From: UBA964 sp037444685
GTDB taxonomy: Bacteria; Pseudomonadota; Gammaproteobacteria; Steroidobacterales; Steroidobacteraceae
Assembly (NCBI GenBank): GCA_037444685.1
Contig: JBBILX010000005.1
Location: 1 to 64,000, forward strand
Direction of reading: 5' to 3'
DNA: 64,000 bases
Position numbers and translations under genes: made by a program. Positions 7,182 through 17,456 of the stretch are shown one piece after another. The notes beneath the pieces are model-generated. The model saw nothing but the letters and a program-made list of their open reading frames with translations, made no database searches and was not told the DNA's origin. Position 1 is the stretch's first letter. Each line of letters starts with the position of its first letter.

Positions 7182-9099
7182 TCAGTGCTCACCCGCGAGC
7201 GCTCGCGCGACGTAGTCGCCTGGCACTGTCGTCCGCGGCACCCGCTGCTCGAACCACTCGTGCGCACGGCGGTCGAGTCCGACTCCATGCATGAAGTTGT
7301 AGAGCGCCTTGTCGAGCGTTCTGCCGAGCGACGCATGATCGACGCCGGTCCGATCGGCGAAGGCGACGTCGTTCTTCGCGAAGCCTGCGTGAGGCACTGG
7401 TTGCAGCGTGATGCCGTAGGCCGCGGGATCGCGGCCTGCCGGCGAGTGCACGGTGCAGGTGAAGCGGTGGAAGTAACCTGACTGGATGCAGCCGGAAGAG
7501 CTGGCGCACGTACTCGAGCGCGTCGACTGTCTCCTGCACCGTCTGCGTCGGGAAGCCGTACATCAGATAGGTATGGACGAGGATGCCTGCATCGCTGAAG
7601 GCACGCGTCACGCGGGCCACCTGCGCGACCGACACGCCTTTCTTGATCAGGGCAAGCAGCCGGTCCGCGGCGACTTCGAGCCCGCCGGACACGGCGATGC
7701 AGCCGCTGCGCGCGAGCAGCGCGCAGACGTCGGGCGTGAACGACTTCTCGAAGCGGACGTTACCCCACCAACTGATCGTCGTGCCGCGCCGCAGCAGTTC
7801 CTGCGCGAGCGCCTTGAGTGACTTGGGAGGTGCGGCCTCGTCGACGAAATGAAACCCGGTCTCACCGGTCTCGGCGACGATTGTCTCGATGCGGTCGACG
7901 AGGAGAGCCGCCGAGGCGGTTTCGTAGCGCGAGATGTAGTCTAGGCTCACGTCGCAGAACGAGCACTTCTTCCAATAGCAGCCGTGCGCGACGGTGAGCT
8001 TGTTCCAGCGCCCGTCCGACCAGAGCCTGTGCATCGGGTTGAGCAGGTCGAGCAGCGACAGGTAGCTCCTGAGCGGCAGGCCCTCCCAGGTCGGCGTGCC
8101 AGTCTCCGCGAAGGGCACGTCGGGTTCGCCGCAATCGACGTACCGGACGGTCCCGTGAGTGTCCCGGAGGAAGCAGCGCACGAGTCGCTCGAGCGGTCGG
8201 TCGCCGCGCCAATGCTCGAGCAGCGCGAGCGCTGGCCTTTCTCCGTCGTCGAGCGTCACGCGGTCGAAGTAGTCGAACACACGCGGCTCGGCGAGTTCGC
8301 GCAGCTCGGTGTTGACGTACCCTCCGCCAAGGCAGGTGAGTACCTCGGGCCGCCGCCGCTTGACCGACTGCGCGATCCGAAAGGCGCCGTAGACCGCCCC
8401 GGGGAAGGGGACGGAGACCAGTACGACGTCGGGGTGATGCTGCTCGAGTGCCTCACCGACGAGCGCATCGAGCGTCGCGTCGACGAGGGTGGGTGGAGCG
8501 GCGAGCGCTTCCGCAAGCGGATCGAAGCTCGGCTGGCTCTGCGCAAGTGACTCGGCGTAGCGCACGAACTCGAACCGCGGATCGGCGGCGTCGCGGATCA
8601 CATCCGCGAGGTCGTTGAGATAGAGCGTGGCGAGGTGCCGGGCCCGGTCCCGGACGCCCAGCGCGCCAAAGGCCCATGCCAGGGCATCACCCTGCTCGCC
8701 GTCCGGCGTAGCGTATGCATCGAGCGCTGCAAACCGCGGGCCCTCCGGCAGGAAACCTCGCCCCACGATTCGGTGCGCGAGCGTCGGATCATGACCCTGC
8801 AGGAAGGCGACGGTCGGGCCGATCGTCGCCACATAGCGTTCGAAGGCCGACTCGAACGCGCGCAGCGCCGGTGTGCGACGCCTCCTCGGCACCCGCGCCG
8901 CTGACTCTTGCAGCGCACGCAGTCCGTCGGCGCTGAGCAGTTTCAGCACGAGAGCGATCGCGAGGTCGACCTGCGTAGCGGCGATGCCCCGTGTGTGCAG
9001 GAACCCGGTCAGGTAGGCGGTCGAAGGATAGGGCGTGTTGAGCTGCGTCATCGGCGCGATGACGGCCAGCACGCGCGGTGAGGCGCGGTTACGCTGCAT
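7182..9099 (-). pseudogene. B12-binding radical SAM protein, frameshifted near 7491
   Basis: ATG at 9099. Residues about 220-300 form a cobalamin-binding-like domain (VVLVSVPFPG, CLGGGYVN). A radical SAM domain follows with cysteines C374, C379 and C382 in CX4CX2C spacing (GCYWKKCSFCD). The frame is intact down to about 7491. There the sequence needs one base skipped (or two are missing) to continue in the frame that reads IQSGYFHRFTCTVHSPAG and ends ALAGEH at a TGA at 7182. Without the shift the first frame runs on as arginine-rich nonsense. Corrected length is about 638 residues. It could be a genuine recent mutation, a sequencing error or, less likely, recoding; there is no slippery homopolymer. 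Substrate unknown. Confidence 0.8.
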
Positions 9100-9315
9100 C
9101 AGCTGCCCGGGTGCACGGGGCGGTGCTACAGACCGGGCACGCAGCGGCCGGCGCCGGACCACCGCCGACGACAAAGATGTCCAGCAAGGTGCCCACTCCG
9201 CTGTATGCCACGGCCGGGGGACGCTCATCCGCGGCGCATCGTCAGACCGATGATTGACAGAGAGTCTACGTCAATGCGACGGTCCGCGGCGAGCAACAAG
9301 CTCGCGGGTGACTCA
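9100..9315. other. Divergent intergenic region, radical SAM / amidohydrolase
   Basis: 216 bases between two divergent genes. It should hold promoters for both, but no good -35/-10 pair is visible. Earlier in-frame ATGs for the plus-strand gene exist at 9250 and 9274, but the peptide they would add looks non-coding. Nothing else is recognised. Confidence 0.5.
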
Positions 9316-10206
9316 ATGAGCGGCTACATCGACATCGTCTGCAATGTGTACGACCCGGAGGCGGTCCGCAAGGGCCAGACCGGGATCGACAACCACTTCA
9401 AGAAACAGGTCCGCATGGACCGCAGACTCTGGTCCGGCGTGCCGATCAGCGAATACCTGCGCAAGATGGACCGCGCCGGCATCGAGCGCTCGCTACTGAT
9501 TGCCGTCCGTGCCGGCGACCTGAACGTGGCCGGCTCCTTCGAGCTACCCTATTCGCGCGTCGCGAAGATCTGCGGCAAATGGCCTGACCGCTTCTCGGGT
9601 CTCGCCGGTGTCGACCCTTACCGCGGCATGCGCGGACTGCGCGAGCTCGAGCACGCGGTGCTCGAGATGGGCTTCGTCGGTGCGCACCTCTATCCGCACT
9701 GGTTCGGGCTCGCGCCCGACCACGCTAAGTACTACCCGTATTACGCCAAGTGCGCCGAGCTGGACATCCCGATCATGATGCAGATTGGGCACAACCTCGT
9801 TTACTCGCAGAAGCGCCGCCTGCCTTCGGTCGGCCGGCCGATTACGCTCGACCAGATCGCCATCGACTTCCCCGAGCTCAAGCTCGTGGGCATCCACATC
9901 GGAGTGCCGTGGACAGACGAGGCGATCTCGATGGCCTGGAAGCACCCGAACGTCTACCTCGCCGGCGACGCCTATGCGCCCAAGCACTGGCCGAAGCAGT
10001 TCGTGCACTACGCGAACACCTATGGCAGCCACAAGGTGCTGTTCGGGACGGATTGGCCGGTGATCGACCCGGAGCGCGCCGTGCAGGAGATCGCGGCGCT
10101 CGGCATGCGGCCGGAGTCGCACCGCCGGATGATGCGTGACAATGCGCTAGAGGTCTTCACACGCCTGCCGCGTCCGCGGACCGTCAGGCGCGCAGCGCGC
10201 GCTTGA
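9316..10206 (+). CDS. Amidohydrolase-2 fold protein lacking the HxH motif
   Basis: 296 residues. The start at 9316 is chosen because the fold begins at once (MSGYIDIVCN). The amidohydrolase-2 / ACMSD-type barrel is recognisable: AHLYPHWF at about 124-130, QIGH159, GIHIG with H194, and FGTDWPVID with D246. The metal-binding IDxHxH at the first strand is replaced by I-D-I-V8-C9-N10, so two of the usual metal ligands are missing. A decarboxylase or hydrolase with altered metal use, or a non-metal activity, is possible. The last 23 bases overlap, tail to tail, with the acyl-CoA ligase gene. Confidence 0.87.
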   Translation: MSGYIDIVCNVYDPEAVRKGQTGIDNHFKKQVRMDRRLWSGVPISEYLRKMDRAGIERSLLIAVRAGDLNVAGSFELPYSRVAKICGKWPDRFSGLAGVDPYRGMRGLRELEHAVLEMGFVGAHLYPHWFGLAPDHAKYYPYYAKCAELDIPIMMQIGHNLVYSQKRRLPSVGRPITLDQIAIDFPELKLVGIHIGVPWTDEAISMAWKHPNVYLAGDAYAPKHWPKQFVHYANTYGSHKVLFGTDWPVIDPERAVQEIAALGMRPESHRRMMRDNALEVFTRLPRPRTVRRAARA

Positions 10207-11713
10207 GGATCTTGCCGCTGGCGTTGCGCGGCAGTTCGGCGATGAATTCGAACTCGCGCGGCACCTTGTAGGACGAGAGCTGCGGCATCAGGAATTCGAT
10301 CAGAGCCTGCGCGTCCACGTCGTGGCCGGGCCGGCGAACCACGAAGCCCTTGAGCCGCTCGCCCCAGCGCACGTCGGGCACACCGACGACGGCGCACTCG
10401 AGCACGGCCGGATGCCGGTAGAGCAGCTCCTCAATCTGGCGGGGGTAGACGTTGAGGCCGCCCGTGACGACCATGTCCTTCTTGCGATCGACGATATAGA
10501 CGTATCCTTCCTCATCACGACGCGCAAGGTCGCCAGCACTGAACCAGCCATCGCGGAGCTCCGGGAGGAGGCGCCTGCCGTCCTGCCAGTAGCCGCTGAA
10601 CATCAGCGGACAGAGCGTGAACAGCTCGCCGACTTCCCCCGGCGGCACTTCTCTGCCCTCATCGTCGAGTAGCTGGACCTGCGTGCAGGGAAACGGCAGG
10701 CCGACGCACTGCTGCTTGCGCAACTGGTCCTGAGGCCGGAGGTTGGTGGCCAGACCGATCTCGGTCGAGCCGTAGGTCTCGTGCAGGATGCCCTCACCCC
10801 AGAGATCGATGATCTTCTCCTTCATCGACTGTGGCAGCGCGGCGGCGTTCGAGATCATCGCCTTGAGTCCCGTCTTACGGTTCGCATCGAGCAGGTCTCG
10901 TGGCAGGGAGAAGATCGAGTGGAACTGGGTCGGTACGAGGAACACGCCCGTGAACGTGCCTGTTCCGAGCCTGCGCACGACCGTTTCCGCGTCGAACTTC
11001 GGCAGCAGCTCGCAGGTGCCCCCCGTGAAGATCGGTCCGAGGGCAAATGCCATCCCGGCGCCGTGCGCGAGCGGTGCGATCGCGAGAAAGCGATCGTCCG
11101 GCCCGAAGCAGCCATATTCGATTGCGAACAGGTTGAACGCCAGCGCCCGCGATCGATGCGGCAGCAGCACGCCCTTGGGCCGCCCGGTCGTTCCCGAGGT
11201 GTAGGGGATGCAGAAGATGTCCCACTCGCCTGCGAGGCGTGACGGAGTCATCGGTCGCGCATTCGCCAGCCGCGCATCGAGATCAGCGCCGAACCAGACG
11301 ATCTCGCCGACGGTCGCGATTCGGGCCGCCGCGACCGTCTCACGGCAGCTCTCATGTGCGAACAGTACGCGGGCGCGTGCATCGTCGCAGATCTCGGCGA
11401 GCTCGCTGGCATTCGTCCGGTGGCTCAGTGTCGCGCTGGCGATGCCGACTTCCGAGAGTCCGAGTACGACCTCGAGGTATTCGATGCAGTTAGGTCCGAC
11501 GATCGCTATGTGATCTCCAAAGCGCAGACCGAGCGGACCGAGCGCAAGCCAGTGCAGGCGGGTCATGCGCTCGCAGAGTTCGGCGTAGGTCCGCGTGCGT
11601 GCACCCTCTATCAGGGCGATCTTGCCCGGTGTGCGCCTCGCCGAGCAGCGCACGCCCAGTGGAATCGTCAGCGGCTGATAGGTGACAGGGACCTGCAGGG
11701 ATTTCTCCGACAT
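10184..11713 (-). CDS. Acyl-CoA synthetase (AMP-forming)
   Basis: 509 residues, ATG at 11713 without an obvious Shine-Dalgarno sequence. ANL-superfamily motifs are complete: P-loop YTSGTTGRPKG, adenine-binding HETYGSTEIG, the hinge region GWFSAGDLARRDEEGYVYIVDRKKD, the gate GGLNVYPRQIEE, and catalytic lysine in ASGKILKR at the C-terminus. It activates a carboxylic acid to its CoA thioester through an acyl-AMP. It is transcribed divergently from the SDR/acyl-CoA dehydrogenase/kinase operon across a 57-base gap, so it is the likely entry enzyme for that pathway. The acid itself is not identifiable. Confidence 0.92.
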   Translation of the reverse strand: MSEKSLQVPVTYQPLTIPLGVRCSARRTPGKIALIEGARTRTYAELCERMTRLHWLALGPLGLRFGDHIAIVGPNCIEYLEVVLGLSEVGIASATLSHRTNASELAEICDDARARVLFAHESCRETVAAARIATVGEIVWFGADLDARLANARPMTPSRLAGEWDIFCIPYTSGTTGRPKGVLLPHRSRALAFNLFAIEYGCFGPDDRFLAIAPLAHGAGMAFALGPIFTGGTCELLPKFDAETVVRRLGTGTFTGVFLVPTQFHSIFSLPRDLLDANRKTGLKAMISNAAALPQSMKEKIIDLWGEGILHETYGSTEIGLATNLRPQDQLRKQQCVGLPFPCTQVQLLDDEGREVPPGEVGELFTLCPLMFSGYWQDGRRLLPELRDGWFSAGDLARRDEEGYVYIVDRKKDMVVTGGLNVYPRQIEELLYRHPAVLECAVVGVPDVRWGERLKGFVVRRPGHDVDAQALIEFLMPQLSSYKVPREFEFIAELPRNASGKILKRALRA

Positions 11714-11770
11714 GGCTGGATTGTACGCAATGCTCGCCTATGATCGACGCGCGGGCGGAGGAGTCGGACG

Positions 11771-12565
11771 ATGGGAAGACTGGAAGGAAAGACGGCGGTC
11801 GTGCTCGGCGCGGCCGGTCGCGACAACATGGGCCAGGCGATCGCGCGCCGGTTCGCTTCCGAGGGCGCCAGGGTCGTCGTCGCGGGGCGTCGCGAGCAGC
11901 CGCTGCGGGAGCTCGCCGCCGAGATCGGCGGCAGCCACGCGCTCTGCGACATCACGCGCCGAGCCGAGACCGATGCGCTGGCCGCGACGGCGCTCGAGCG
12001 CCATGGGCGCGTCGACATCGCCGTCAATTGCACGGGCTGGGGGCTGCTTCAGAAGCTGCTCGAGACCACGGAAGCGCAGCTCGACGCGATGGCGGCGCTG
12101 CAGTTCAAGGGCCCGTATTTCTTCCTGCAGTCCTTCGTCGCCGCGATGCAGGACACGGGCGGTTCGATCATCCTGCTCTCGTCTGCTTCCGTGCGGGCCC
12201 TGCTCCAGCATCACGCGGCCTACATCGCAACGAAAGCGGCAGGTGAGGCGCTGGTCCGCTGCTTCGCGAACGAGTTCGGGCGACACCGGATCAAGGTCAA
12301 TGCGCTCGCGCCCGGCCTCACCGCGTCGCCGATGACCGCGAGCGAGCTGGAACTGCCTGGTCTGCGCGCAGCGTTCGAGCGTGAATACCCGCTCGGGCGG
12401 ATCGGCACGGTCGAGGATGTCGCCAATGCCGCGCTCTGGCTCGCGAGCGACGAGAGCTTCATCACCGGGCAGGTGCTGCAGATCAACGGCGGCTTGACCC
12501 TGCGCCGCAATCCGACTTCGGCGGAAATCAATGCCGCCATGCGGGCGGCGAAGGGCGACGCGTGA
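11771..12565 (+). CDS. Short-chain dehydrogenase/reductase (SDR)
   Basis: 264 residues; GGAGG at 11757-11761 lies nine bases before the ATG, and a TATGAT -10-like hexamer is at 11739-11744 without a good -35. The Rossmann motif is GAAGRDNMG (14-21), with the catalytic serine near 138, Y151 and K155 (YIATK), and the usual FITGQVLQINGG ending. Classical SDR, probably NAD(P)-dependent oxidation or reduction of a hydroxyl/keto group. Next genes are an acyl-CoA dehydrogenase and an APH-type kinase, so its substrate is probably a hydroxy- or keto-acyl-CoA (compare LvaD of levulinate catabolism). Confidence 0.9.
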   Translation: MGRLEGKTAVVLGAAGRDNMGQAIARRFASEGARVVVAGRREQPLRELAAEIGGSHALCDITRRAETDALAATALERHGRVDIAVNCTGWGLLQKLLETTEAQLDAMAALQFKGPYFFLQSFVAAMQDTGGSIILLSSASVRALLQHHAAYIATKAAGEALVRCFANEFGRHRIKVNALAPGLTASPMTASELELPGLRAAFEREYPLGRIGTVEDVANAALWLASDESFITGQVLQINGGLTLRRNPTSAEINAAMRAAKGDA

Positions 12566-12650
12566 CGCGGCCGCGGAGCGTGGCGGACAGGTGCTGCGTG
12601 CCGGAGCACCCGGTACGATGTAGGCCTGCCCAGCAGCCGCCGAGACGTCG

Positions 12651-13853
12651 ATGACGGACTTCTCTCGCACAGCCCGCGAGCTCGATCTGGAAGCGCGAAC
12701 CCAGCGGTTCATCCGCGACATCGTGATTCCATACGAGCGCGATGCTCGCCTGACGCCGCATGGCCCCGCCCCGGCGCTCGTTGCGGAGCTGCGCGAGCAC
12801 GCGCGGCGCGCTCGATTGCTCGCGCCGCAGGTGGGGGAGGAATGGGGCGGTTATGGTCTGTCGCATCGGGAGACCGCCACGGTGCTGCGAGCCGCTGGCT
12901 ATTCACTGCTCGGTCCGATTGCGATGAACTGCATGGCGCCCGACGAGGGCAACATGCACCTGCTCGAGCGCATCGCGACGCCGGCGCAGAAGCAGCGCTT
13001 TCTCGCGCCACTGGCCGCGGGGACGATCCGCTCGGCCTTTCTGATGACCGAGCCCGATGGCGGCGCGGGGTCGGACCCCGAGATGCTCGCCACCACGGCG
13101 CGGCGAGAGGGCGATCACTGGGTCATCGACGGCCGCAAGTGGCTGATCACGGGGGCCGTCGGAGCCGAGTTCGGCATCGTCATGGCCCGCACGGGCGAGT
13201 CCGCCACGATGTTCCTGACCGAGATGAACGCGCCGGGCATAAGGATCGAGCGGGTGCTCGACACGATGGACCAGGCCATCCCCGGCGGGCATGCCGTGAT
13301 CGCGCTCGAGGGTCTGCGCGTTCCCTCGTCGCAGGTGCTCGGCGCCGTCGACGAGGGTTTCCGCTACGCCCAGGTGCGGCTCGCGCCGGCGAGGCTCACC
13401 CACTGCATGCGCTGGTGGGGAGCGGCGCAGCGCGCTCACGACGTGGCGGTCGACTATGCATGCCGGCGTCGCGCTTTCGGCAAGCCGCTGATCGAGCACG
13501 AGGGCGTAGGGTTCATGCTCGCGCGCAACGAGGTGGATCTGCGGCAGACGCACCTGATGATCGACTACGTGGCCTGGACGCTCGATCAGGGTTCGAAGGC
13601 GACCACGGAATCGAGCATGGCGAAGCTCTCCTGCGCCGAAACGCTCTATGCGATCGTCGACCGCTGCGTCCAGGTACTCGGCGGTCTCGGCATCACCGGC
13701 GATACACCCGTCGGACGCATCTTCAGTGAGATCCGCGCTTTCCGCATCTACGACGGGCCGACCGAGGTTCACCTGTGGTCGCTGGCGCGACGTCTCCAGC
13801 GAAGGCATGCGCGCGCGGTCGAGGCGGGCGCCGCGGGTCCGGAGTCGGGTTGA
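12651..13853 (+). CDS. Acyl-CoA dehydrogenase family flavoprotein
   Basis: 400 residues. The N-terminal helical domain contains EEWGGYGLSHRE, the middle beta domain has FLMTEPDGGAGSDP and the WVIDGRKWLITGA motif, and the C-terminal helical domain has RAFGKPLIEHEGV and VQVLGGLGITGDTP. These are the standard FAD-contact segments of the family. It lies directly upstream of a kinase of the family fused or paired with ACAD10/ACAD11-type dehydrogenases. A role in eliminating phosphate from a 4-phosphoryloxyacyl-CoA, as proposed for LvaC and ACAD10/11, is inferred from that pairing rather than from a diagnostic residue. Confidence 0.92.
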   Translation: MTDFSRTARELDLEARTQRFIRDIVIPYERDARLTPHGPAPALVAELREHARRARLLAPQVGEEWGGYGLSHRETATVLRAAGYSLLGPIAMNCMAPDEGNMHLLERIATPAQKQRFLAPLAAGTIRSAFLMTEPDGGAGSDPEMLATTARREGDHWVIDGRKWLITGAVGAEFGIVMARTGESATMFLTEMNAPGIRIERVLDTMDQAIPGGHAVIALEGLRVPSSQVLGAVDEGFRYAQVRLAPARLTHCMRWWGAAQRAHDVAVDYACRRRAFGKPLIEHEGVGFMLARNEVDLRQTHLMIDYVAWTLDQGSKATTESSMAKLSCAETLYAIVDRCVQVLGGLGITGDTPVGRIFSEIRAFRIYDGPTEVHLWSLARRLQRRHARAVEAGAAGPESG

Positions 13854-13855
13854 GC

Positions 13856-14904
13856 GTGGGCGCACACGAGTTCCGCGCCGGTCTCGAATTCGACGTCGGC
13901 GCGCTCGCGCAGCACCTCGGCGGCAGGCTTCCCGGGTTCGCCGCACCACTGGTCGTGCGCCAGTTTCCCGGTGGCCAGTCCAACCCGACGTACCTGCTGA
14001 GGACGCCATCGAGCCGCTACGTGCTGCGCCGCAAGCCGCCCGGCATGCTCCTGCCGTCGGCCCACGCCATCGAGCGCGAGTTCCGCGTGATGTCCGCGCT
14101 GGCCAGTCGGACCGACGTGCCGGTCGCCCGGCCGCTGCTGCTCTGCGAGGACGCGACGGTGATCGGCACGCCTTTCTATGTCATGGAGCATGTCGAAGGG
14201 CGGATCTTTTGGGACCCGGCGCTGCCCGATCTGCCGCGAGACGAGCGGGCTGCGCACATCGATGCGATGAACGACGCCATCGCGCGGCTGCATGGCGTCG
14301 ACCCGTCCGCGGCCGGGCTCGCGGATTTCGGCCGTTCCGATGCCTACGTCGCGCGCCAGATCGCGCGCTGGTCGAAACAGTACCTCAGCGACGAGGCCGC
14401 CGGGCGCGATCCGACGATGGACCGGCTGATCGAATGGCTGCCGGCACACCTGCCCGCCGTCGAGCCTCCGGCTGCGATCGTTCACGGCGACTTCCGCATC
14501 GACAACCTGATCTTCCACCCGCGTGAGCCGCGCGTCATCGCGATCATGGACTGGGAGCTGTCGACGCTCGGCGATCCGTATGCCGATTTCGCCTATCACC
14601 TGATGATGTATCGCATGTCGAACGCGTCGATCCCGGGCCTGCTTGGCCGCGACGTCGCGGCGCTCGGCCTGCCTGGCGAGCACGACTACGTCGAAGCGTA
14701 CTGTCGGCGGCGCGGTATCGCCGCCTTGCCGGACCTCGATTTCTACCTCGCCTTCTGCATGTTCCGGCTCGCCGCGATCTTCCACGGCATCCGCGGCCGC
14801 GTCGCGCGCGGCACGGCGGTGAGCCCGCAGGCGCGCCGCTATGCGGCGGAGGTGGAAGGCATGGCGGCGCTCGCGTGGCAGCAGGCGCAACGCGCGGGTG
14901 CCGC

Positions 14905-14908
<4 letters not shown>
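13856..14908 (+). CDS. APH-type phosphotransferase (ACAD10/11 N-domain / LvaA-like kinase)
   Basis: 350 residues from GTG at 13856, just behind the acyl-CoA dehydrogenase stop; a TTG at 13850 that overlaps the stop (TTGA) is also possible. It is an aminoglycoside-phosphotransferase-fold kinase: QFPGGQSNPTYLL glycine-rich start, IEREFRVMSAL, the catalytic loop VHGDFRIDNLIF, and metal-binding IMDWELSTLGDP. This subgroup is known for phosphorylating 4-hydroxyacyl-CoAs (LvaA, and the kinase domains of ACAD10/11). It shares an operon with the dehydrogenase and, by a GTGA overlap, with the CysQ-like gene. Confidence 0.9.
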
Positions 14909-15727
<819 letters not shown>

Positions 15728-15753
<26 letters not shown>

Positions 15754-17428
15754 TCTCGTCGCGCATCACCTTGCCGGTCGGGTTGCGCGGCAACGCGGCG
15801 AGCACGCACAACTTTTCGGGTTGCTTGAAGATCGCGAGGCCCGACTGCGCGAAGTGTGCGCGCACGTCGTCGAGCGTGACGTTCTGCCCGGCCTTGGGTA
15901 CGACCGCCGCGCAGATCTTCTCGCCGAGGATGTCGTCCCGATAGCCGGCGACCGCTCCTTCGAGCACGTTCGGCATGCGCGCGAGGACCTCGTCGAGCTC
16001 CTCGGGCGAGATCTTCACGCCGCCGCGGATGATGATCTGCTTGAGCCGGCCGACATAGCGGTAGTAGCGCAGATCGTCGGGCTCGCCGGTGATCTCGAAC
16101 AGATCGCCGGTGCGGAACCAGCCATCCGCCGTGAACGCTGCGCGAGTCAGTTCGGGCTCGCGGAAGTAGCCGTCGAACACGGCCGGTCCGCGGATCTGCA
16201 TCTCGCCGGCGCGATCGGCCTCGAGGATCTCGCGCCCGGTATCGGGATCGATGATCCGCGTCTCCATTGGGCAGGGCGCAGGGCGCGACCAGGTAATTTC
16301 GGAACGTCCGAAGCGCGGGAACAGACGGGCGCGTTTGCGCGCGTCCGGCGCCTCGGCGGCACCGCTGATCAGCGAGATGCCCTCGTTGGAGCCGAAGATG
16401 TTGATGACCTCGATGCCGAACCGGTCGTGGAAGCCCTGGATCATCCCCGGATCGAGCGGTGCCGATCCCGAGCCGATGCAGCGCAGACTGTCGAGTCTGG
16501 CAGCCGACAGCAGCCGCTCGTCCTTGATCAGCATGTTGAGGATGGCGGGCGGTGCGATCGCGTAATGCGGCCGCTCGGTCGCGATCTGCTCGAGGTAGAC
16601 CGGGAGGTCCAGCGGATGGTGCAGCAGCAGGGTGCCCTGCGCCTGCAACCATGAGAGCAGGCAGCCACCGATCGCCGCCATGTTCACGAGCGGGAAGGGA
16701 TTGAGCAGCACGTCGCCAGGCCGCAGGTTCGCGCCGACGTGGTGGGCGCGGTTGATCGTGACCCAGTGATTGTGGCTGCGCGGCACACCCTTGGGTTTGC
16801 CCTCGGTGCCGGACGTCCAGCAGATCGTGAAGATGTCGTCGGCGTCGACTGCGGCGGCGGCGATCGCCGCTTCGAGCCGCGCCCGGCCGGCGCCGTCCAG
16901 CGCCGCCGGTACGAACGCGCGCGCACCTGCCGGCGCCGTTTCGCCGAGGCAGAGCACCGTCAGGTCTCGTTCGCGCGCGAGCTCCACGGCGCCTGCGGCA
17001 TGCTCGACGCCCTTGAAGCGCTCGACCGTCAGCGCCCAGCGCGCGCCAGTGATGCCGACGATGTGTTCGAGCTCGTGACGCCGGTACTGCATCGGCACGG
17101 GGCTGACGATGACCCCGAGTCTGCCGGCCGCGAGGTAGATCGCGACGTACTCGACGATGTTGGGCAGCTGCGTGAGCAGCACGTCGTCGCGCCGGATGCC
17201 GATTTCGAGCATGCGCAGCGCATAGGCATCGGCGAGCTCGGCGACATCGGCGTAGGTCAGCCGGCGCGGCAAGCCACCGCTGAGCGCTTCCCGATTGGGC
17301 GGATCGACCAGCGCGACGCGGTGCGGTGCCGCGCGCAGCGCGGCGTCGAACAGATCGGTGATGCGGGTGTCTTGCCACCAGCCCAGAGCCCGATACTGAT
17401 GCCGCTTCTGATCCGGAGTGGTCTTCAT
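15728..17428 (-). CDS. Acyl-CoA synthetase / AMP-dependent ligase
   Basis: 566 residues, ATG at 17428. ANL motifs: CWTSGTEGKPKGVPRSH, a FGSNEG version of the adenine motif, GWFRTGDL, IIRGGVKISPEELDE and the C-terminal lysine motif NPTGKVMRDE. The opening residues (about 1-40) are longer than in short ligases. It follows the SCP-x-like thiolase by 28 bases on the same strand and is probably in its operon under the HxlR-type regulator. It should supply CoA thioesters of acids made by the aldehyde dehydrogenase of the divergent arm. Substrate unknown. Confidence 0.92.
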
Positions 17429-17456
17429 GGTTCGTCTTCCTCCTCCATGAGGGGCA

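Noticed and set aside
7189..7490. Reading the radical SAM gene as an intact 679-codon frame from 9228 to 7189
   Set aside because: The last 100 or so codons are arginine-rich nonsense, while the other frame holds native-looking sequence; the true start is 9099.
9254..9259. TTGACA as a -35 element for the amidohydrolase-fold gene
   Set aside because: No -10 hexamer lies at 16-18 bases downstream.
12590..12610. GGTGCT/AGCACC hairpin between the SDR and acyl-CoA dehydrogenase genes as a terminator
   Set aside because: Only six base pairs with a nine-base loop and no T tract; the genes look co-transcribed.
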